DNA of 64,000 nucleotides from an uncultured Bacteroidales bacterium (GTDB lineage: Bacteria > Bacteroidota > Bacteroidia > Bacteroidales > UBA932), in assembly GCA_946187865.1 (NCBI GenBank), contig CAMHST010000006.1, positions 1 to 64,000 of the forward strand, written 5' to 3'. This document shows positions 15,651 to 25,000 of this stretch, in pieces. A model generated the notes under the pieces. It was not told the origin of the DNA. It ran no database searches and was given only the letters and a program-made list of their open reading frames with translations. Made by a program: the position numbers and the translations under genes. Numbering within the stretch: the stretch's first letter is position 1; each line of letters starts with the position of its first letter.

Positions 15651-16577
15651 ATGAACGAAAACACACAGAACACAACCCGGCAGCGGGAGAAGGAGATAGA
15701 CCAGGTTACCCTTTTAGGCAGCCTGGTGAACATTATCCTCACCGTCCTGAAGTTCGGCGTGGGCATAGCCGGCCGAAGCTCAGCCATGGTGGCAGACGCC
15801 ATCCATTCGCTGTCAGACCTCCTGACAGACGTCGTTGTCCTGATATTCGTACACATCGGCAGCAAACCCTCCGACAAGAAGTACGACTACGGCCGCGGCA
15901 AATTCGAGACCCTGGCGTCGGCCCTTGTCGGGATGCTTCTGCTGGTGGTAGCCGGGGGAATCCTTTACCACGGCGCCGCCCAAACCTATTCCTGGCTCAA
16001 GGGGAACCCGCTCCCCAAGCCCGGAACCATTGCGCTCTGGGGCGCAGTAGCCTCCGTTATCCTGAAGGAGATCATCTACAGATACACGCTGGCCAAGAGC
16101 AAGAAACTGCACTCCCCCGCCCTGGAAGCCAACGCCTGGCATCATCGCAGCGACGCCCTGTCGTCGGTGGCCACCCTTTTGGGAATCGGCGGAGCCATCC
16201 TCCTGGGAGAGCGCTGGAGCGTCCTGGATCCCATCGCGTCCGTCGTAGTGGGCTGCTTCATCGTCCGCGTGGCCTGGAAGCTCCTGGGGAAGAACTTCCG
16301 GGATCTGATGGAAGCCTCCCTCCCGGAAGAGACAGAGGCCGAAATCCTCTCCATCGTGACGTCCTTCCCGGATGTCCAGGACCCCCACAACCTGAAAACC
16401 CGGCGCATCGGCGGGCACTATGCCATCGAAATCCATATCCGTATGGACGGAAAAACCTCTCTTCTGGACAGCCACTCCAGGGCCCACGATATAGAAAAAG
16501 CCCTGCGTGAACGTTTTGGGGCCGACACCCACATCACCATCCACGTAGAGCCTGTCAAGCCCTCCGAGAAGCACTGA
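15651..16577 (+). CDS. cation diffusion facilitator (FieF/CzcD-type metal exporter)
   Basis: A 308-residue inner-membrane antiporter exporting divalent metals (Zn2+, Fe2+ or similar) in exchange for H+. The two metal sites of the family are visible: DAIHSLSDLLTD in TM2 and HHRSDALSSVATLLG in TM5 (HxxxD). About six TM helices are followed by a cytoplasmic domain with the histidine motif HYAIEIHIRMDG near residue 265 and HITIHVEP at the end. The start is the only ATG after the promoter box. The DUF418 gene follows 8 bases later and is probably co-transcribed. The metal cannot be fixed from sequence. Confidence 0.93.
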   Translation: MNENTQNTTRQREKEIDQVTLLGSLVNIILTVLKFGVGIAGRSSAMVADAIHSLSDLLTDVVVLIFVHIGSKPSDKKYDYGRGKFETLASALVGMLLLVVAGGILYHGAAQTYSWLKGNPLPKPGTIALWGAVASVILKEIIYRYTLAKSKKLHSPALEANAWHHRSDALSSVATLLGIGGAILLGERWSVLDPIASVVVGCFIVRVAWKLLGKNFRDLMEASLPEETEAEILSIVTSFPDVQDPHNLKTRRIGGHYAIEIHIRMDGKTSLLDSHSRAHDIEKALRERFGADTHITIHVEPVKPSEKH

Positions 16578-16585
16578 TCCCCCCT

Positions 16586-17770
16586 ATGCAGAAAAAACGC
16601 TACGTCATCCTGGACGCCCTTCGCGGGTTTGCCATCCTGGGAATCATCCTGGCGAACTTCCCGGAATTCTCCCTGTGGACCTTCTCCGACCCTTCCGGCT
16701 GGACAGACACAGACAAGGTCACGCGCGCCGTCCAGACCTTCCTTGTAGACGGGAAGTTCTACACGCTCTTTTCCCTGCTGTTCGGGATGGGGTTCAGCAT
16801 CCAGCTCGCCAATGCCGAGGGAAAACTCCGCACTTTTTACCGGAGAATGGCCGTGCTGTTTGTCATCGGCCTTGCGCACCTTTGCTTTCTCTGGAGCGGG
16901 GATATCCTGATGCTTTATGCCCTCTGCGGCATGATTCTTCCGCTGTTCAGGAAACTCAGGACCCGGACGATCCTCCTGTGCGCAGGCGGGCTGCTCCTGC
17001 TTCCCATGCTGCTGGATGCCCTTTTCGGGACCTCGCCGGCAGACCCGCTGGAAAGGGAGCAGTGGCGCATCTGCGCCCTGTACGGCATAACGCAGGAGAA
17101 CTTCGGGACCTGGCTCTCCGACGCCAAGAGTTACCGGGAAGTGCTTCAGTTCCTGCATCAGGGCGGCGTGGAAAGGATGTGGGAATTTGTCATCGGCCAC
17201 CGTTTCTTCAAGGTCCTCGGGCTCTTCCTCATCGGCTTTGCCGTGGGGCGTGAGCGGATTTATGCCGATGTTCAGGGAAACGCCGCGCTTTTGAAGCGGA
17301 TCCTCCTTTACGGGCTTCTCCTGGGCATTCCCGTCGGGGTGGTTTACACCTGGAGCTCCATGGCCGGCCATCCGCTGGGAAGGGTTGTGCATGAAGTCTT
17401 TTACCTGTTCAGTGTCTATCCCATGGGCTTTGCCTACGCAGCCGGGTTCGCCCTTCTGTTCGACCGCTCCCCGGAGGCTTCCGGATGGAAGCTCCTGTCA
17501 AATCCCGGAAGGATGGCCTGCACCAATTATCTGGGGCAGTCGGTCCTGGGCATCCTCCTCTTTTATGGAATCGGCCTGGGTCTGGGAAACCGGGTGGGAC
17601 TGCTGGGGACAGAACTCATCGCCCTTGGGGTCTATGCTCTGCAGATCGTGTTCAGCAGCCTGTGGATGCGCCACTTCCGCTTCGGCCCGGTAGAATGGGT
17701 CTGGCGGATGCTCACCTATGGGGAAAAGCTGCCGCTACGGATCAAAGCGACTGAAAACCGGCCGGCCTGA
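16586..17770 (+). CDS. DUF418 (YeiB-type) membrane protein
   Basis: A 394-residue polytopic membrane protein with roughly 9-10 hydrophobic helices. The opening KKRYVILDALRGFAILGI is the hallmark of the YeiB/acyltransferase-3-like group. GKFYTLFSLLFGMGFSIQ, the conserved late GRMACTNYLGQS and the C-terminal GPVEWVWRMLTYG are typical of DUF418. The biochemical function is not established; related acyltransferase-like membrane proteins suggest transfer of an acyl group to an envelope sugar or lipid, which is inference. It follows the CDF exporter by 8 bases. The gene ends convergent to hipT with no clear terminator in the 35 bases between. Confidence 0.88.
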   Translation: MQKKRYVILDALRGFAILGIILANFPEFSLWTFSDPSGWTDTDKVTRAVQTFLVDGKFYTLFSLLFGMGFSIQLANAEGKLRTFYRRMAVLFVIGLAHLCFLWSGDILMLYALCGMILPLFRKLRTRTILLCAGGLLLLPMLLDALFGTSPADPLEREQWRICALYGITQENFGTWLSDAKSYREVLQFLHQGGVERMWEFVIGHRFFKVLGLFLIGFAVGRERIYADVQGNAALLKRILLYGLLLGIPVGVVYTWSSMAGHPLGRVVHEVFYLFSVYPMGFAYAAGFALLFDRSPEASGWKLLSNPGRMACTNYLGQSVLGILLFYGIGLGLGNRVGLLGTELIALGVYALQIVFSSLWMRHFRFGPVEWVWRMLTYGEKLPLRIKATENRPA

Positions 17771-17805
17771 TCCGTGGAAAACGATAGGAAGGGGATAGGA
17801 AGATG

Positions 17806-18771
17806 TCAAACCCGGCAAAACCTAGACACTCTTTCTTTAACTATCCGCAGATAGGAGCGCTGCATCTTCTCGGGAAGAAAAGACTCGTGGAGCAGTGACA
17901 AAGTCTCCTCCGGAATGGTCATATACCGGTCCAGTATCTTCGCAGAGCGGACGGGAACGATCCCAATCAGAGATGCAAACTGATCAAAGTCTGCCCGGCA
18001 GGGGTGTCCCGTGCGGTCGTACTCGTCGCTGCGAAACATATTCAAAGAAAGACCTCCATCCAAGCCGAAATCATCTCCATGCACGTGCAAACTGGTGTTG
18101 AGCAGGTCGTATGCCGGTGCCAGGCGATATTCTTCTCCCTGACGAATCAAGGAGAAATTCTTGAGGTGGTCATCTCCGTTCCCATAGATATAGTTGAAGA
18201 CCACAAGGTCAAAAAAACGTTCCATGTCCACCATCCAGCTTGAGACATATTTCCGGATCCCGACTGCAATGTCTTCGTAGGTCCCGCTGTACTTGAAATG
18301 GGTGCCGTCCGTTTGCTCGTTGCGGCCGCAGACAGAGGCAAAATCCTCCATCTCTGCTTTAGCCCCATCCGGAAGAATGTCAAAACGACGGGTAATGTAC
18401 ACCAGCTGCCCGTCCGATGACACGCAGAGGCCGTTTGCGGCCGTCTGGATGCCGTATACCCGGGAGGCAATCTGCATGGTCAGATGCTCATTGGCGGGGA
18501 TATGCCGACGTGTGGCTATTGTTTCATCCCAGGGAGCCGGTTTGAGGATATGCGTAGAACGTTCTCCATCTTGAGAAAGACGGATCTTTCCACCGTCGAT
18601 AACAGCAGGGAATTTCTCCTGCACGCCGGAAACGGAGATCCGCTGGGCGGCGGCGATGGCCTCGCCGGATTTATTCAGTCCTTTTATGCTGAAATCCAGA
18701 TACGGCGACACCTGCTTCCCGAAGAACAGGGTCTTCAGGACGCGTGGGCTATATGCGGGCATCTCTATCAT
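17806..18771 (-). CDS. hipT: HipT-like Ser/Thr kinase toxin
   Basis: A 321-residue kinase, matching HipA without its N-terminal subdomain. Seen: a Gly-rich loop with the SxS pair (Ser46/Ser48 in RISVSGVQEKF) corresponding to the autophosphorylation sites of HipT, the ATP Lys in THILKP, the catalytic GNGDDHLKNFSLI (usually GNxDxHxKN) and the metal Asp in LAPAYDLLN. HipA/HipT kinases halt growth by phosphorylating aminoacyl-tRNA synthetases (GltX or TrpS). The ATG overlaps the stop of the hipS-like gene (ATGA). Order B-S-T and separate subdomain genes fit the tripartite HipBST arrangement. The target is unknown. Confidence 0.87.
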   Translation of the reverse strand: MIEMPAYSPRVLKTLFFGKQVSPYLDFSIKGLNKSGEAIAAAQRISVSGVQEKFPAVIDGGKIRLSQDGERSTHILKPAPWDETIATRRHIPANEHLTMQIASRVYGIQTAANGLCVSSDGQLVYITRRFDILPDGAKAEMEDFASVCGRNEQTDGTHFKYSGTYEDIAVGIRKYVSSWMVDMERFFDLVVFNYIYGNGDDHLKNFSLIRQGEEYRLAPAYDLLNTSLHVHGDDFGLDGGLSLNMFRSDEYDRTGHPCRADFDQFASLIGIVPVRSAKILDRYMTIPEETLSLLHESFLPEKMQRSYLRIVKERVSRFCRV

Positions 18772-19088
18772 ATCGCTCTCACATTAACAGAACCGATGAA
18801 GTCTTTCCCTGACATAGCTGACAGCAGGCCGAAGAGATCTTCTTTATCGATGCGAAACTTCCTACAAATAACAGTCCTGTTGGCGCCTTCCGGCAGCAGA
18901 TTGGCAAAGAAAGGAAACAAGCTTTCAGATTCATAGGGGGCCGATTGGAGCGGCAGTGTTACGGAGACCGGTGTTCCCTTTGATAACAGGTAATCCGGTG
19001 AGTATGCGAACACATAACCCCTGCCGGGGGCCTCCTCCTTGAGCACTCCGGCCAGTACGTCGTTGTTGTATACACCCAGTTGTCTCAT
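18768..19088 (-). CDS. hipS: HipS-like protein (HipA N-terminal subdomain)
   Basis: A 106-residue protein equal to the N-terminal subdomain 1 of HipA (Couple_hipA type): RQLGVYNNDVLAGVL at the start, then VSVTLPLQSAPYESESLFPF and FANLLPEGANR, and FGLLSAMSGKDFIGSVNV at the end. In HipBST systems this separate piece, not HipB, neutralises the kinase. It lies 8 bases after hipB and overlaps hipT by ATGA, so amounts are probably coupled. That it acts as antitoxin here is inferred from the known system. Confidence 0.82.
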   Translation of the reverse strand: MRQLGVYNNDVLAGVLKEEAPGRGYVFAYSPDYLLSKGTPVSVTLPLQSAPYESESLFPFFANLLPEGANRTVICRKFRIDKEDLFGLLSAMSGKDFIGSVNVRAI

Positions 19089-19096
19089 TGCTTATG

Positions 19097-19306
19097 CTAC
19101 TGTTTGTCAAAAGGATTCCGCACTTTGAAAATGATTTCCATCCCCAGGACTGTAAGAATCTTTTCTACTGTCCCGAAGGAGGGATTCCCCTTTCCGCGCT
19201 CAATGTTCTTGATAGTGGCAATCGAAACTCCTGACATCTCTGCCAGGTCATTTTGGGAGATGCCAAGGGCCTTGCGCCGGTTGGCAATTTCAAAGGCTGG
19301 ATTCAT
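19097..19306 (-). CDS. hipB: HipB-like XRE-family regulator
   Basis: A 69-residue Cro/C1-type HTH protein (helices about residues 5-60): FEIANRRKALGISQNDLAEM then GVSIATIKNIERGKGNPSF. It is the first gene of the hipBST-like operon and should repress its own promoter. The promoter box and a 10-bp palindrome lie 28-46 bases upstream. In bipartite hipBA the HTH protein is the antitoxin; in HipBST it mainly regulates and assists, which seems likely here since a separate HipS piece exists. Confidence 0.85.
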   Translation of the reverse strand: MNPAFEIANRRKALGISQNDLAEMSGVSIATIKNIERGKGNPSFGTVEKILTVLGMEIIFKVRNPFDKQ

Positions 19307-19333
19307 AAGTCCAATAAAATATACTTTTCAGTG

Positions 19334-19352
19334 CAAAAATAGAGAAATTTCT
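19334..19352 (-). promoter_or_regulatory. hipBST promoter box and overlapping palindrome
   Basis: On the minus strand TATTTTTG (19341-19334) fits the -7 box, and the palindrome AGAAATTTCT (19343-19352) lies just upstream, within the -7/-33 spacer. It is a candidate HipB operator. The surrounding 19310-19520 stretch is clearly AT-richer than the genome. Confidence 0.5.
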
Positions 19353-19504
19353 AAACAAATGCAAGAATAGTATAATATATTCAACTTATCATTTTCCACC
19401 GAAAATACATTCGATGATCTCGACGGGAGTGATTAGTTCGTTTTTTTACAGATATTGACCCGTAATTTCGAGTTCAATTGCTGTTTATTCTGCGGAATTG
19501 CAAT

Positions 19505-19512
19505 TATCTTTG
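19505..19512 (+). promoter_or_regulatory. -7 promoter box of the AlaX-like gene
   Basis: TATCTTTG, 30 bases before the ATG at 19543. Confidence 0.6.
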
Positions 19513-19542
19513 TAAATGTGAACGATAATAACCGTTTCTCCG

Positions 19543-20004
19543 ATGGAAGCACCCGTCTTGAATGCTCATAACAAGGAAGAGTACCCGCCCATGCACACGG
19601 CGGAGCATATCCTGAACGCCACGATGGTCCGCCTCTTTGGTTGTCCGCGCTCCAAGAACGCCCACATTGAGCGGAAGAAGTCGAAGTGTGACTATCTTCT
19701 CCCGGAGGCTCCGACAGAAGATCAGGTAACGATGATAGAGTCAGCCGTGAATGAAGTAATCTCACGGAATCTCCCCGTAACCATCGAGTTCATCCCGCGG
19801 ACCGATGCTGCTGGCATCGTGGACCTCAGTAAGCTCCCGGACGATGTCTCTGATACTCTCCGTATCGTGCGTGTAGGGGATTACGATGCCTGCGCCTGCA
19901 TCGGTGCGCACGTATCCAACACTTCCGAGATAGGAGTGTTCAAGATTCTCAGTCACGACTATGAGAACGGCCGATGGAGGGTGCGGTGGAAAGTTATTGA
20001 ATGA
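19543..20004 (+). CDS. AlaX/ThrRS-SAD-like stand-alone tRNA-editing domain protein
   Basis: A 153-residue protein resembling the second additional domain (SAD) of alanyl- and threonyl-tRNA synthetases, which hydrolyses mischarged tRNA. The zinc motifs are present: HTAEH (His18, His22) and CIGAH (Cys119, His123), the HxxxH/CxxxH pair. It lacks the N-terminal beta-barrel of longer AlaX proteins. A second in-frame ATG at 19591 would lose nothing of the motif but would start exactly at it, so 19543 is preferred. The next gene overlaps by ATGA. Function in editing is inferred; some members are called only alanyl-tRNA editing-like. Confidence 0.75.
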   Translation: MEAPVLNAHNKEEYPPMHTAEHILNATMVRLFGCPRSKNAHIERKKSKCDYLLPEAPTEDQVTMIESAVNEVISRNLPVTIEFIPRTDAAGIVDLSKLPDDVSDTLRIVRVGDYDACACIGAHVSNTSEIGVFKILSHDYENGRWRVRWKVIE

Positions 20005-20390
20005 CATATATGGAGACAAGAAAGCACCTGGCAGCCGAGAAGAAACGCTGCAATACCCATAACTGCGCCCAGGCCGTGGTTTGCACCTATTGCGACCTCG
20101 TGGGCCTTCCGGAAGAGACTGCTCTCAATATTGCCGGGTCCTTCGGGACCGGCATGGGTAACATGGAAGGGACCTGCGGGGCGCTTGTAGGAGCTGGCAT
20201 GATCGTCGGTCTTGCCATCAAGGACCGTATCGAGTCCCGTGCCCGCATGAAGGTGATGATGGAGAAGTTCCAGAAGCGCAACGGTGCCACCCAGTGCAGG
20301 CTCCTCAAGGGAGTTGGAACCGGGACTGCGCTCCGCGAATGCCCGGATTGCGTAGCGGACGCCTCGGAGTTCCTCGAGGAAAACCTGTAA
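20001..20390 (+). CDS. C_GCAxxG_C_C family redox protein
   Basis: A 129-residue protein with the family pattern: Cys in NTHNCAQAV, GTCGALVGAGMIVGL in the centre, then CRLLKG replaced here by QCRLLKGVG and ECPDCVADA at the end. The family (TIGR01909/DUF5714-like group) is widespread in anaerobes and is thought to bind a metal or act in redox chemistry; no reaction is established. It overlaps the AlaX-like gene by ATGA, so the two are translationally coupled, a pairing without an obvious biochemical reason. No signal peptide is seen. Confidence 0.8.
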   Translation: MTYMETRKHLAAEKKRCNTHNCAQAVVCTYCDLVGLPEETALNIAGSFGTGMGNMEGTCGALVGAGMIVGLAIKDRIESRARMKVMMEKFQKRNGATQCRLLKGVGTGTALRECPDCVADASEFLEENL

Positions 20391-20512
20391 TTTCATTCTT
20401 TATGAGAAGAAGCATCATCATATCAGCGCCATCATGCTTCTTGCCGACAGCCGTCAGTCAACCCCTGACAGCGATAAGACTCGGAAAGTAAACCAAAATC
20501 AGGAACAGTCAA

Positions 20513-20612
20513 CTTGGCCCGCGAATCGGCCTTATATGTTTTTCCAGCAGGCCAGGTTGTTGCCTCAAATCACACCTGGCCCGATTATCTGCACACCTGG
20601 CCCGGAAGGCCA
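20513..20612 (-). repeat. dispersed GGGCCAGGTGTG repeat, copy A
   Basis: Read on the minus strand: two direct 12-bp sites (20603-20592 and 20582-20571, 21 bp apart), then a shortened inverted site at about 20560-20550, then a spacer containing GGCCGATTCGCGGGCCAAG, shared with copy C. The final inverted arm seen in copies B and C is missing. Confidence 0.8.
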
Positions 20613-20810
20613 GGATTATCTGACTTCTATACGAGTCAGATTAATGAATTGCGGGTGGCATTACTTATTCCTCCGGGATTTCGTCGGGCTGCGCCCTCCG
20701 ACATCCCTTGATAGGGTGGCTTAAACGGAACGGCATCACGGGCCTTCGGCCCTTTGTGCTTTTTCGCTGGACGGACCTTATGAAAGCAAGCTTTCAACGG
20801 CCCGCCCATC

Positions 20811-20839
20811 AAAAAAGCACCGCAGCTTTGCTGCGATGC
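20811..20839 (-). terminator. terminator of tRNA-Ser(TGA)
   Basis: Minus-strand stem of 10 bp (20839-20830 with 20826-20817, AAA loop, one G-T pair) followed by six T. It starts 12 bases after the tRNA 3' end. Confidence 0.8.
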
Positions 20840-20851
20840 CGTTCTCGTTTG

Positions 20852-20936
20852 CGGAGGCGGAGGGATTCGAACCCCCGGTACGTTGCCGTACAACAGTTTT
20901 CAAGACTGCCGCCATCGACCACTCGGCCACACCTCC
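20852..20936 (-). tRNA. tRNA-Ser(TGA)
   Basis: An 85-nt class II tRNA on the minus strand. Acceptor GGAGGTG pairs with CGCCTCC (one T-G), discriminator G. Loop CTTGAAA gives anticodon TGA, which reads UCA. The long variable arm (TACG...CGTA) and T arm GTTCGAAT are present. A TATCTTTG promoter box lies at 20947-20954. Confidence 0.95.
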
Positions 20937-20946
20937 GAAACGGGTG

Positions 20947-20954
20947 CAAAGATA
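20947..20954 (-). promoter_or_regulatory. -7 promoter box of tRNA-Ser(TGA)
   Basis: TATCTTTG on the minus strand, 10 bases before the tRNA. It sits between lspA and the tRNA. Confidence 0.6.
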
Positions 20955-20961
20955 GTAAAAA

Positions 20962-21567
20962 TTACTCTTTTGCGAAAAACTTCCAGTGGAAAAGGATCAG
21001 GTAGATGGCCCCCACCGTTACGCAACTGTCGGCGAAATTGAAGACGGGCTCAAAGAAGATGTCCCCGCCCACCAGCGGCATCCACTCCGGCCATCTCCAG
21101 AGCGGGAAATAGAACATATCCACTACACGCCCCTGCATGAAAGGGGCATAATGGCCGCCCAGCACGGCTACAGCGTCAGGCGTGGACTCCGTGAAAACCA
21201 GACCGTAGCAAAGGCAGTCGATGATATTGCCGAAAGCCCCGGCGGTAATCAGGGTAAGCCCTATCAGGACACCGGTGGGAACAGGCTTTTCCCGTTTAAG
21301 CAGGGCCGATATCCACCAGCACAGCGCCCCGAAAAGCACGATGCGGAAAAAAGTGAGGAGGTACTTCCCGATCTCTCCCCCGAAGGACAGGCCAAAGGCC
21401 ATGCCCTTGTTCTCCACGAACAGCAGCTGGAACCAGTTGCCCAGGACCGGGATACTTTCTCCCAGGGTCATATGCGTTTTGACCAGGACTTTGATGACCT
21501 GGTCAATTACCACTAAAAGGATACCCAAAAGCAGAAGAAGGCGTCCTTTGCCGGCACGCTTCTCCAT
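20962..21567 (-). CDS. lspA: lipoprotein signal peptidase (signal peptidase II)
   Basis: Cleaves the signal peptide of prolipoproteins after lipid attachment, in the inner membrane. The 201 residues contain four hydrophobic helices. The catalytic Asp pair is visible in FGNIIDCL and FNFADSCVTVG, and VENKGMAFGL is the conserved early motif. It is somewhat longer than proteobacterial enzymes (about 165) owing to an insertion with VVDMFYFPLWRWPEWMP, as is usual in Bacteroidetes. Its ATG overlaps the TAA of the DksA-like gene (TAATG). Confidence 0.97.
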   Translation of the reverse strand: MEKRAGKGRLLLLLGILLVVIDQVIKVLVKTHMTLGESIPVLGNWFQLLFVENKGMAFGLSFGGEIGKYLLTFFRIVLFGALCWWISALLKREKPVPTGVLIGLTLITAGAFGNIIDCLCYGLVFTESTPDAVAVLGGHYAPFMQGRVVDMFYFPLWRWPEWMPLVGGDIFFEPVFNFADSCVTVGAIYLILFHWKFFAKE

Positions 21568-21968
21568 TATTTACGACCGGTCTTCTCCAGAATGGCCTTG
21601 CCTTCCACGGTGGTGGTGGCATGCGGGACCAGACGCAGGCGCTCCTTAGGGATGAGCTTGCCGGTTACACGGCAGATGCCGTAAGTTTTGTTCTCGATAC
21701 GGACAAGGGCAGCCTCCAGATTCTGGATAAACTTATACTGACGCTGTGCCAAGGCACCGGCTTCTTCCTTTGAAAGCTGGAAAGCGCCGTCGTCCTCCAC
21801 AGTCTTAAAAGTAGGGGCGGTATCCAGAATATCGTTCCCGCCGGCATGCGTAACAATTTCACGCAAAGTTGCGTACTCTGCACGGGCCTTGTCCAGCATC
21901 TCGTTGATGATGGCACGGAACTCTTCCAGTTCCTCGTCTGAATAGCGGGTTTTGTTGTTCTCTTCCAT
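21567..21968 (-). CDS. DksA/TraR-family protein with degenerate zinc finger
   Basis: A 133-residue member of the DksA/TraR family, which binds RNA polymerase and tunes initiation with ppGpp in other bacteria. A long helical N-terminal part (1-100) is followed by YGICRVTGKLIPKERLRLVP then HATTTVEGK. Of the usual four zinc-binding Cys only one remains (CxxT... without the second pair), a form common in Bacteroidetes. The promoter box TATCTTTG at 22015-22008 and the overlap with lspA suggest a dksA-lspA operon. Its regulatory role is inferred from the family. Confidence 0.88.
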   Translation of the reverse strand: MEENNKTRYSDEELEEFRAIINEMLDKARAEYATLREIVTHAGGNDILDTAPTFKTVEDDGAFQLSKEEAGALAQRQYKFIQNLEAALVRIENKTYGICRVTGKLIPKERLRLVPHATTTVEGKAILEKTGRK

Positions 21969-22007
21969 AATCTTCCAACTACTTAAGTTTCAAGTAAAAC
22001 TCGAGTA

Positions 22008-22015
22008 CAAAGATA
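22008..22015 (-). promoter_or_regulatory. -7 promoter box of the dksA-lspA operon
   Basis: TATCTTTG on the minus strand, 39 bases before the DksA-like ATG and directly after the ileS stop. Confidence 0.6.
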
Positions 22016-22024
22016 CGTTAAATA

Positions 22025-25000
22025 TTATTTTTTTACAACAATCTTTATACTGCCTTCCAGCCATTCCACCTCCGTCGCCTCTGCCGGAGCCTCTGCGAGC
22101 GGCTTCAGGGAAAGCGTACGGGAAAGCGTCTGGGCACACACATAGGAAGAGAATTCCTCCAATGCGCCGGACAGGGCGGGGTCGTCGGCATAGACCACGG
22201 TGTCTATCCGGTCCGTAACCTCGAAACCGGCGGCTTTGCGCAGGTTCTGGATCCGGCTCACCAGTTCGCGGGCCATGCCTTCGCGGCGCAGCGCATCCGT
22301 TATCTCCACATCCAGGGCGATGGTCAGGGAGCCCTCCGACGCCACCAGCCAACCCGGCATGTCCTGCGAGGAAATCTGGTAATCTTCCGGGCCCAGGGCA
22401 ACGGGACCGGCAGGGAGGTCCAGGGTATAGGTTCCCTCCCGCTGGATGGCCGATATGGTGGCCTGGTCCAGGGAGGCGAACGCAGCGGCGATTTCCTTCA
22501 TCCGGGCGCCGTAACGCTTGCCGAGGGTGCGGAAATTGGGCTTGGCCGACTTGGTGACAAGACCGTCCGTGTTCTCCACGAAAGACATCTGCTTCACGTT
22601 GGTCTCCGTGAGGATGAGCTCTTTCACGGCCTCCAGGCGGGCGCGCACCGTATCCGAAATCACCGGAACCAACAGCTTCTGGAGCGGCTGGCGAACCGGA
22701 ATCTGGACGCCTTTACGCAGCCCCAGCACAAGGGAAGTAGCCTGCATGGCCAGCGCCATCCGCTGCTCCAGTTCGTCGTCGATGTATCCCTGCTGCGGCT
22801 CTCTCATCAGTTCATAGTGGACCGACTCCAGCCTGCCGCCCAGGTCCAGATACAGTTGGTCCATGTAGAACGGGGCGATGGGAGCGGCCAGGACGGCGAT
22901 GTCCATCAGGGCCTGATAAAGGGTTTGATAGGCCGCCAGTTTGTCAGCGGTCATTTCCCCGGCCCAGAAGCGCTTGCGGTTCAGGCGCACATACCAGTTG
23001 GACAGGTTGTCGGAGACAAAGGTTTCCATCAGGCGGCCGGCGGTTTTGATATCGTAGTCTTCGTATGCGGCACGGACCTTGGCCACCAGGGAGTTGAGCG
23101 AAGAAATCATCCAGCGGTCTATCTCCGGTCTTTCCGCCACCGGCACCTCGGGGGCCGACGGGTCGAAGCCGTCGATGTTCGCATAGAGGGCGAAGAAGGC
23201 GTAGGTGTTGTACAGGGTGCCGAAGAACTTGCGCCGGACCTCGTCCACGCCGCCTTCGTCGAACTTCAGGTTATCCCAAGGTTCCGCGTTGGTGAGCATA
23301 TACCAGCGGAGGGCATCTGCCCCGTAGGTGTCCAGCGCCTGGAAGGGATCAACGGCGTTGCCCAGCCGCTTGCTCATTTTGTTGCCGTTCTTGTCCAGCA
23401 CCAGACCGTTGGAAATCACGCGCTTGAAGGCCGGCGTGCCGCTGATCATGGTGTGGATGGCGTGCAGGGTGTAGAACCAGCCGCGGGTCTGGTCCACGCC
23501 TTCTGCGATGAAATCCGCCGTGGCGCCGAACTTGCCGCCGTTAAGCCCGCGAAGGCCCTCCTGGGCATACGGCATGGCGCCGGAGTCAAACCAGACATCG
23601 ATGAGGTCTGTCTCCCGCACCATCTTCCGGCCGGTCTTGGAAACCAGGAAAATCTCATCCACATAGGGCCGATGAAGGTCTATCCTGTCATAGTTTTCCA
23701 GGGACATGTCTTCCGGATCGAAGCCCTTGTCCTTGAAGGGATTAGAGGGCATGATGCCGGCGGCGACGGCCTTTTCTATCTCCTGGTACAGCTCTTTCAC
23801 GGAGCCGATGCAAATCTCTTCCTTGCCGTCTTCCGTGCGCCAGATGGGCAGCGGGGTGCCCCAGTAGCGGCTGCGGCTCAGGTTCCAGTCCTGGATGTTC
23901 TCCAGCCACTGGCCGAAGCGGCCGGTGCCGGTAGAAGCCGGTTTCCAGGTAATCTCCTTGTTCAGGGCCACCATCTCATCCTTCACGGCCGATGCCTTGA
24001 TGAACCAGCTGTCCAGCGGGTAATACAGCACCGGGAGGTCTGTACGCCAGCTGTGCGGGTAGCTGTGGACGTGCTTTTGCACCTTGAAGGCGCGGCCGTC
24101 CCCTTTCATCATCACGCACAGGTCTATATCCAGGGTGCTTTCCTCTTCCTGGTGCTCGAAATACTGCTTGTAGCCGGCCTTTACGTACCTGCCGGAGAAT
24201 TCCCGGTACGAAGGGTCCACGGTGGCGGCATAGGCGGGGTCCATGTCTTCCAGCCGGAAGAACCGGCCCTGGCGGTCTACCTGGGCCTGGGGATTGCCGT
24301 CTTTGTCCACGGGCATCACGGCGCCCACGCCGGCAGCGGCGGCCACACGCTTGTCGTCTGCGCCGAAGGTAGGGGCGATATGCACGATGCCGGTACCTTC
24401 CGACGTGGTGACATAGTCTCCAGGTATCACCCGGAAGGCGTCACCGTCGGGCTTGAACCAAGGGATGAGCTGGTGATAGCGGATGCCTACCAGGTCTTTC
24501 CCCTTGAAAACGCCGTCCAGCACCTTGTAGGGGACAAGCTTATCCCCTTTCTGATAGCTTTCCAGGGGCACGTTTTCCCCTTTGGGGTTGAACCACGCGC
24601 CGACCAGGTCCTTGGCCAGCACATACACGGCAGGCTCTCCGGAATAGGGATTGAAGGACAGTACGCGCACGTAGTCTATCTCCGGGCCCACGCAAAGGCC
24701 CGTATTGGAAGGAAGGGTCCAGGGGGTGGTGGTCCAGGCCAGGATATATACCGGGACGGTCTGGGTGCCGTAAAGCGGCTGGGAAAGGGCATCTTTCACC
24801 AGCTCGAACTGGACGGTGACGGTGGTGTCGCTCACGTCCTTGTAGCAGCCCGGCTGGTTAAGCTCGTGGGAGCTGAGTCCGGTGCCGTCCGTAGGGGAAT
24901 AGGGCTGGATGGTGTAGCCCTTGTACAGGAGCCCTTTGTCGTAAATCTTCTTCAGCAGATACCACAGGGTTTCGATATAGCGGTTGTCGTAGGTGATGTA

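Larger units (their letters stand above)
20391..20851. other. intergenic region with repeats and hairpins, no gene
   Basis: About 460 bases without a credible gene. It holds the minus-oriented copy of the 12-bp-site repeat (20513-20612), a bulged hairpin around TCGTCGGGCTGCGCCC (about 20670-20707), an imperfect hairpin followed by TTTTT (20730-20765), a TGAAAGC/GCTTTCA palindrome near 20780-20796, and the terminator of tRNA-Ser(TGA). Open frames in it follow the repeats and have no family resemblance. Confidence 0.6.

Noticed and set aside
20434..20724. Plus-strand frame of 96 residues in the 20.4-20.85 kb gap
   Set aside because: It runs through repeat copy A and hairpins and has no recognisable domain.
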